From: Acidisphaera sp035272265
GTDB lineage: Bacteria; Pseudomonadota; Alphaproteobacteria; Acetobacterales; Acetobacteraceae
Direction of reading: 5' to 3'
Assembly (NCBI GenBank): GCA_035272265.1
Contig: DATEQV010000496.1
Span: 1-8,471 of the forward strand
Length of the DNA: 8,471 bases
The notes under the pieces are model-generated. The model saw only the letters and a program-made list of their open reading frames with translations, searched no databases and had not been told where the DNA came from. A program made the position numbers and the translations under genes. Positions 4,828-8,471 of this stretch are shown here, piece after piece (position 1 is the first letter of the stretch; every line of letters starts with the position of its first letter).

Positions 4828-5442
4828 ATGACCAAGCGCGTCGAGAGCAAGTATAAGATCAACCGCCGCCTGGGCGTGAACCTGTGGGGCCGGCCGAAAT
4901 CGCCGATCCGCAAGCGGGAATACGGGCCCGGCCAGCACGGCCAGCGCCGCAAGAAGCCCAGCGACTTCGGTGTGCAGCTGATGGCCAAGCAGAAGCTCAA
5001 GGGCTACTACGGCAACATCAGCGAAAAGCAGTTCCGCAAGTATTACGAGGAAGCCGTCCGCCGTAAGGGTGACACCTCGGAGAAGCTGATCGAACTGCTG
5101 GAGCGCCGCCTCGACGCGGTCATTTACCGCCTCAAGTTTGCCATCACTCCCTTCGCCGCCCGCCAGTTCATCAACCACGGCCACGTCCTGGTCAACGGCA
5201 AGCGTGTCAATATCCCGAGCTTCCTGGTGCGCGACGGCGACGTGATCGAGGTGAAGGAGAAGTCCAAGCAACTCGCGATGGTGCTGGACGCCGCCCAGTC
5301 GCCCGAGCGCGACGTCCCGGAATACCTGGAGGTGGACCACCGCGCGATGCGCGGCCGCTTCGCCCGCGCGCCGAAGCTGACCGACGTGCCCTACCCGGTG
5401 CAGATGGAACCGAACCTGGTGGTCGAGTTCTACTCGCGCTGA
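4828..5442 (+). CDS. rpsD: 30S ribosomal protein S4
   Basis: This is a 204-aa primary 16S rRNA-binding protein that starts assembly of the 30S body, and a known translational repressor in other bacteria. The N-terminal domain (MTKRVESKYKINRRLGVNLW, GRPKSPIRKREYGPGQHG, LMAKQKLKGYYGNISEKQF) is typical of the cysteine-free form without a zinc site. The S4 RNA-binding domain follows at about 94-157 (RRLDAVIYRLKFA; ARQFINHGHVLVNGKRVNIP), then the C-terminal FYSR ending. Length is normal. ATG 4828 is chosen because it begins the family's standard N-terminus; the frame is open further upstream but codes for nothing recognisable. The Shine-Dalgarno-like AAGGG (4811-4815) is rather far from the start. 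The gene stands alone, not in an alpha operon with rpsK and rpoA, with its own promoter upstream and a strong hairpin downstream. Confidence 0.98.
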   Translation: MTKRVESKYKINRRLGVNLWGRPKSPIRKREYGPGQHGQRRKKPSDFGVQLMAKQKLKGYYGNISEKQFRKYYEEAVRRKGDTSEKLIELLERRLDAVIYRLKFAITPFAARQFINHGHVLVNGKRVNIPSFLVRDGDVIEVKEKSKQLAMVLDAAQSPERDVPEYLEVDHRAMRGRFARAPKLTDVPYPVQMEPNLVVEFYSR

Positions 5443-5470
5443 GGTTCGATCCGACCCATATGCCTGCCGG

Positions 5471-5493
5471 CGCCGGGCGGTCTCCGCCCGGCG
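5471..5493 (+). terminator. GC-rich hairpin between rpsD and prfC
   Basis: CGCCGGGCGG (5471-5480) and CCGCCCGGCG (5484-5493) form a perfect 10-bp stem with a TCT loop, 28 bases after the rpsD stop and 31 before prfC. The following bases (TCGTCGCATTTG) are only weakly T-rich. It is probably a terminator or attenuating structure that lowers prfC expression relative to rpsD. Confidence 0.6.
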
Positions 5494-5524
5494 TCGTCGC
5501 ATTTGAGGGACCCGAGGGGAGCGC

Positions 5525-7063
5525 ATGACCGACCCCGCCACCGAGATCGCCCGCCGCCGCACCTTCGCGATCATCTCCCACCCTGACGCGGGCAAGACCA
5601 CGCTGACGGAGCGGCTGCTGCGGAGCGCGGGGGCGATCCAGCTCGCCGGCTCGGTGCGCGCCAAGCGCGAGCAGCGCAAGACGCGCTCGGACTGGATGGC
5701 GATCGAGCGCGAGCGCGGCATCTCCGTCGTCACCTCCGTGATGACGTTCGAGCACAAGGGCTGCGTGTTCAACCTGCTCGACACGCCGGGGCACGAGGAC
5801 TTCTCGGAAGACACCTACCGCACCCTGACCGCGGTGGATTCCACGGTGATGGTGATCGACGCCGCCAAGGGCATCGAGGCCCGGACCAGAAAATTGTTCG
5901 AAATCTGCCGCCTGCGCGACATCCCGATCGTCACGTTCATCAACAAGATGGACCGCGAGAGCCAGGACCCGTTCGCGCTGCTCGACGAGATCGCGAGCAC
6001 ACTCGCGCTCGACACCGCCCCGCTGACATGGCCGGTCGGGCGGGCGGCGGACTTCATCGGCACCTACGACGTGCGTTCCCGCGAGATGCGGCTGACCACG
6101 CCGGTTGCGCAAGGCGACGCTCGCATGATCACGCTCGGCGAGGAGATCGACCTCGTGCGCGCGGCCCTGCCGGAATGGGACCTGGAATCCTTCATGCAGG
6201 GGCACTTGAGCCCGGTGTACTTCGGCTCGGCGATCAAGGAGATCGGCGTGCTCGACCTGCTCGACGCGCTGGCGGAGTTCGGGCCCCGGCCGCGCGCGCA
6301 GAAGGCGGACGCCCGCACGGTCGAGGCGACCGAACCGGAGCTGACCGCGCTGGTGTTCAAGATCCAGGCGAACATGGACCCGAACCACCGCGACCGTATT
6401 GCATTTGCCCGCGTGTGCTCGGGGCGGCTGGTGCGCGGGATGCGGCTGAAACAGGTGCGCACGGGCAAGCTGATCCCGCTGCATGCGCCGCAGTTCTTCT
6501 TCGCCCGCGAGCGCGAACTGGCCGAGGAGGCCTTCGCCGGTGACGTGGTCGGCATTCCCAACCACGGCACGTTGCGGATCGGCGACACGCTGACCGAGGG
6601 CGCCGACATCAACTTCGTCGGCGTGCCGTATTTCGCTCCCGAGATCCTGCGCCGCGTCCGGCTGGACGACGCGATGAAGGCCAAGAAGCTGCGCAACGCC
6701 CTGCAGGAGCTGGCGGAGGAGGGCGTGGTGCAGCTGTTCCGCCCGCAAGACGGCTCGGCGCCGCTGGTGGGCGTGGTCGGCGTGCTGCAGCTCGACGTGC
6801 TGCAGGCGCGGCTCGCAAACGAGTACGGCGTCGGGATCGGGTTCGAGCCGGTGCCCTACGCGGTCGCGCGCTGGATCACCGCGCCCAACCGCGCAGCGAT
6901 CGACACATTCGCGGCGTCAAACCGCAGCGCGATGGCGGACGACGTGGACGGCGATCCGGTGTTCCTGGCGACCAGCCCGTTCATGATGCGCCGGACCGAG
7001 GAGATGAACCCCACGCTCGTCTTCCGCGACATCAAGGAGATGGCGGCGAAACTCGCGGCCTGA
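5525..7063 (+). CDS. prfC: Peptide chain release factor 3 (RF3)
   Basis: This 512-aa translational GTPase, which recycles RF1/RF2 from the ribosome after termination, is close to the E. coli length of 529. The G domain has the P-loop SHPDAGKTT (18-26), the switch I region RGISVVTSV (64-72), DTPGHEDF (86-93) and NKMD (140-143). The stretch SDWMAIERERGISV (55-68) is characteristic of RF3 and separates it from EF-G and other factors. Later domains include the RF3-type segments NMDPNHRDRIAFARVCSG and GVVGVLQLDVLQARL. The start at ATG 5525 is supported by GAGGGGA at 5514-5520, four bases upstream. The gene follows rpsD after an 82-base gap containing a hairpin. Its last 32 bases overlap the 3' end of the convergent efflux gene. 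The long minus-strand frame opposite it is a codon-bias shadow. Confidence 0.97.
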   Translation: MTDPATEIARRRTFAIISHPDAGKTTLTERLLRSAGAIQLAGSVRAKREQRKTRSDWMAIERERGISVVTSVMTFEHKGCVFNLLDTPGHEDFSEDTYRTLTAVDSTVMVIDAAKGIEARTRKLFEICRLRDIPIVTFINKMDRESQDPFALLDEIASTLALDTAPLTWPVGRAADFIGTYDVRSREMRLTTPVAQGDARMITLGEEIDLVRAALPEWDLESFMQGHLSPVYFGSAIKEIGVLDLLDALAEFGPRPRAQKADARTVEATEPELTALVFKIQANMDPNHRDRIAFARVCSGRLVRGMRLKQVRTGKLIPLHAPQFFFARERELAEEAFAGDVVGIPNHGTLRIGDTLTEGADINFVGVPYFAPEILRRVRLDDAMKAKKLRNALQELAEEGVVQLFRPQDGSAPLVGVVGVLQLDVLQARLANEYGVGIGFEPVPYAVARWITAPNRAAIDTFAASNRSAMADDVDGDPVFLATSPFMMRRTEEMNPTLVFRDIKEMAAKLAA

Positions 7064-8219
7064 GCGCATTCGCGATCACAGCGCCGACCGCCCCCGCAAG
7101 CATCAGCGCCGCGATGCCGCGCGGGGTGCCGTCGGTCAGCCAGCCCGCGAGCACGCTGCTTGACGCGCCGAGGATGAACTGCAGCGTGCCCATCAGCGCC
7201 GACGCGCTGCCCGCGTGCGGTGCGTGGCGCGACAGCGCGCCGACGGCCGCGTTGGGGAGGATCAGCCCCATGCAGGCCAGGGCGCAGAAGATCGGCACGA
7301 CGACCGCCGGCAACACGGTGACGCGCCCGAACGCCACCCCGCAAAGTGCCAGCGCGGCCACCAGGTAGCAGGCGCTTGCCGCGTTCAGGATGCGGCCTGT
7401 GCCGATGCGCGACAGCAACGGCGAATTGAGCTGTGCCGCAGTCACGTAACCCGCCGCGCACAGGCCGAAGATCATGCCGTATTCGGCCGGGCTGAGCCCG
7501 AACATCTGGATGTACACCGGCGGCGAGCCGCTGATGTAGGCGAACATGCCGAACATCCCCGCCCCGCCCATCAGCGCGTGGGTGATGAACCCGCGCTCGC
7601 GTACGATGACGCCGAAACGCGCCAGCACCCCCGCGGCTCCCAGCCGCACCCGAGCCGTACGCGGCAGCGTGTCCGGCAACAGCAGCCAGACCAGCACGCA
7701 ACACACGGCGCCATAAGCGGTCGCCGCCCAGAAGATCGCCTGCCAGCCGGTGCGGGCGAGCATCAGCCCCCCGAGTGTCGGCGCCAGGATCGGCGCGGCG
7801 CCCATGACCAGGATCAGCCGCGCCATCAGCCGCGCCGCCGCATGCCCGTCCGCGAGGTCGCGCACCACTGCGCGGGGGATGACCATGCTCGCCGAGCCGC
7901 CGAAGGCGGCGACGGCTCGCCAGATGGACAGGCTGAGCAGGTCCGGCGCCAGCGCACAGCCGGCAGACGCAGCCGTGTAGACTAGAGTCCCCACGACCGG
8001 CGGGCCGCGCCGCCCGAACCGGTCCGACAGCGTGCCCTGGGTGACCTGTCCAACGGCAAGCCCGGCAAACCAGGTCGCCAATGTGATCTGGGCCGAGCCC
8101 TCCGGCACTCCGAGCGCTGCCTCGATCGCGGGGAAGGCCGGCAGATACATGTCGGTGGAGACCGGCCCAACGGCGGTGAGAAAGCCGAGCAGCACTGGCA
8201 GCCAGAAAGGCGTTCGCAT
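7032..8219 (-). CDS. Bcr/CflA-type multidrug efflux MFS transporter
   Basis: This is a 395-aa inner-membrane major facilitator protein with about 12 hydrophobic segments, most like the DHA1 drug:proton antiporters of the Bcr/CflA group. Signatures are STDMYLPAFP in helix 1 (21-30), motif A GTLSDRFGRRGP in the loop between helices 2 and 3 (62-73), RAVVRDL (116-122) and the motif-C-like GAAPILAPTLGG in helix 5 (140-151). All are usual for this subgroup, whose members export bicyclomycin, chloramphenicol or sulfonamides, among others. The actual substrate cannot be told from sequence. ATG 8219 gives the normal N-terminus directly before helix 1; only a weak ribosome site (GGGCGG) precedes it. 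The gene is convergent with prfC and the two coding regions overlap by 32 bp. No regulator gene is adjacent in the visible DNA. Confidence 0.93.
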   Translation of the reverse strand: MRTPFWLPVLLGFLTAVGPVSTDMYLPAFPAIEAALGVPEGSAQITLATWFAGLAVGQVTQGTLSDRFGRRGPPVVGTLVYTAASAGCALAPDLLSLSIWRAVAAFGGSASMVIPRAVVRDLADGHAAARLMARLILVMGAAPILAPTLGGLMLARTGWQAIFWAATAYGAVCCVLVWLLLPDTLPRTARVRLGAAGVLARFGVIVRERGFITHALMGGAGMFGMFAYISGSPPVYIQMFGLSPAEYGMIFGLCAAGYVTAAQLNSPLLSRIGTGRILNAASACYLVAALALCGVAFGRVTVLPAVVVPIFCALACMGLILPNAAVGALSRHAPHAGSASALMGTLQFILGASSSVLAGWLTDGTPRGIAALMLAGAVGAVIANALRPRVSPPSP

Positions 8220-8357
8220 CCGCCCGTTGTGGCAGCGTTTCGCGGGCCGGCGCAGGACCGAAAAGGCAGGGCTTGGCTGCGGCGGCTAGGCCAGCGGCGT
8301 GGGAATGCGCGCACTGCGAAAATCGCCGTCCCGAGATCCTATGATGGCGCAGGGGCA

Positions 8358-8378
8358 GCCGGATCAATAAACTCCGGC
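8358..8378. repeat. Short inverted repeat before the right-edge reading frame
   Basis: GCCGGA (8358-8363) and TCCGGC (8373-8378) are perfect 6-bp arms with a 9-base AT-rich spacer (TCAATAAAC). It lies 30 bases before the GTG at 8408, in the 8220-8393 gap that otherwise shows no gene. It could be an operator or a leader stem; the evidence is only the symmetry. Confidence 0.25.
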
Positions 8379-8407
8379 AGTCGTAACCAAGGCATGGAGA
8401 AAAGACG

Positions 8408-8471
8408 TGCCGAACACAGTGTCATTACCTATCGTCGCCATTCACTTCAATACCACTCTGGTGCTCGCATT
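8408..8471 (+). CDS. Start of an unidentified plus-strand gene (partial at window edge)
   Basis: A frame from GTG 8408, with GGAG (8396-8399) eight bases upstream, reads MPNTVSLPIVAIHFNTTLVLA and leaves the window. A competing frame from ATG 8394 reads MEKRRAEHSVITYRRHSLQY and is also open to the edge, but has no obvious ribosome site. I prefer the GTG frame for its ribosome site. Its opening loosely recalls IS110-type transposase starts (a hydrophobic strand ending in VAID), but the first catalytic aspartate would be a histidine here, so I do not assign it. The sequence from about 8364 on is less GC-rich than the rest, which could mean foreign DNA. Confidence 0.3.

Noticed and set aside
4759..5814. 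351-aa minus-strand frame opposite rpsD
   Set aside because: Shadow of the strongly biased rpsD codons; no domain, and it spans the rpsD-prfC hairpin.
5207..6748. 513-aa minus-strand frame opposite rpsD and prfC
   Set aside because: Its length comes from codon bias of the sense genes; the translation is His/Arg/Gln-rich without any family motif.
6856..8367. 503-aa minus-strand frame overlapping the transporter
   Set aside because: Alternative frame of the MFS gene; Arg/Ala/Gly-rich and without transmembrane pattern.

Overview
The window is GC-rich, densely coded DNA that looks alphaproteobacterial. An Acetobacteraceae or other Rhodospirillales origin is my best inference. It rests on the style of the OmpR-type regulator, a cysteine-free S4 encoded outside a ribosomal operon, and the codon bias; no rRNA marker is present. 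Almost all long open frames opposite the named genes are GC-driven shadows.

Left part (1-1871): a minus-strand two-component pair, an OmpR-type regulator followed by the first 54 codons of its sensor kinase, which runs off the left edge. A 9-bp tandem direct repeat with a 10-bp period lies just upstream of the regulator gene and looks like a response-regulator operator. Divergently on the plus strand are two small genes for exported proteins (125 and 96 aa). They are otherwise unlike each other but share a 32-residue motif near the C-terminus with 24 identities. Between them, just upstream of the second gene, are two near-identical copies of a 7-5-7 palindrome, 25 bp apart. This small module (two paralogous secreted peptides, twin palindromes, neighbouring two-component system) is the least explained part of the window.

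Middle (1911-4345): a closely spaced plus-strand pair encodes an AlkA-like HhH-GPD DNA glycosylase and a crotonase-fold protein that lacks both hydratase glutamates. Facing them on the minus strand are a 69-aa membrane protein and a DUF805 membrane protein, the latter followed by a strong 15-bp hairpin.

Right part (4346-8471): the decayed C-terminal end of a mandelate racemase/muconate lactonizing (enolase-superfamily) gene lies on the minus strand. Next are a recognisable promoter and leader for rpsD (30S protein S4), a GC-rich hairpin, and prfC (release factor 3). rpsD and prfC are both translation genes on the plus strand but are separated by the hairpin. prfC converges on, and overlaps by 32 bp, a minus-strand Bcr/CflA-type drug efflux gene. 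The last ~80 bp hold the start of a further plus-strand reading frame that cannot be identified from what is visible.

No tRNA, rRNA, CRISPR array or complete insertion sequence was seen.
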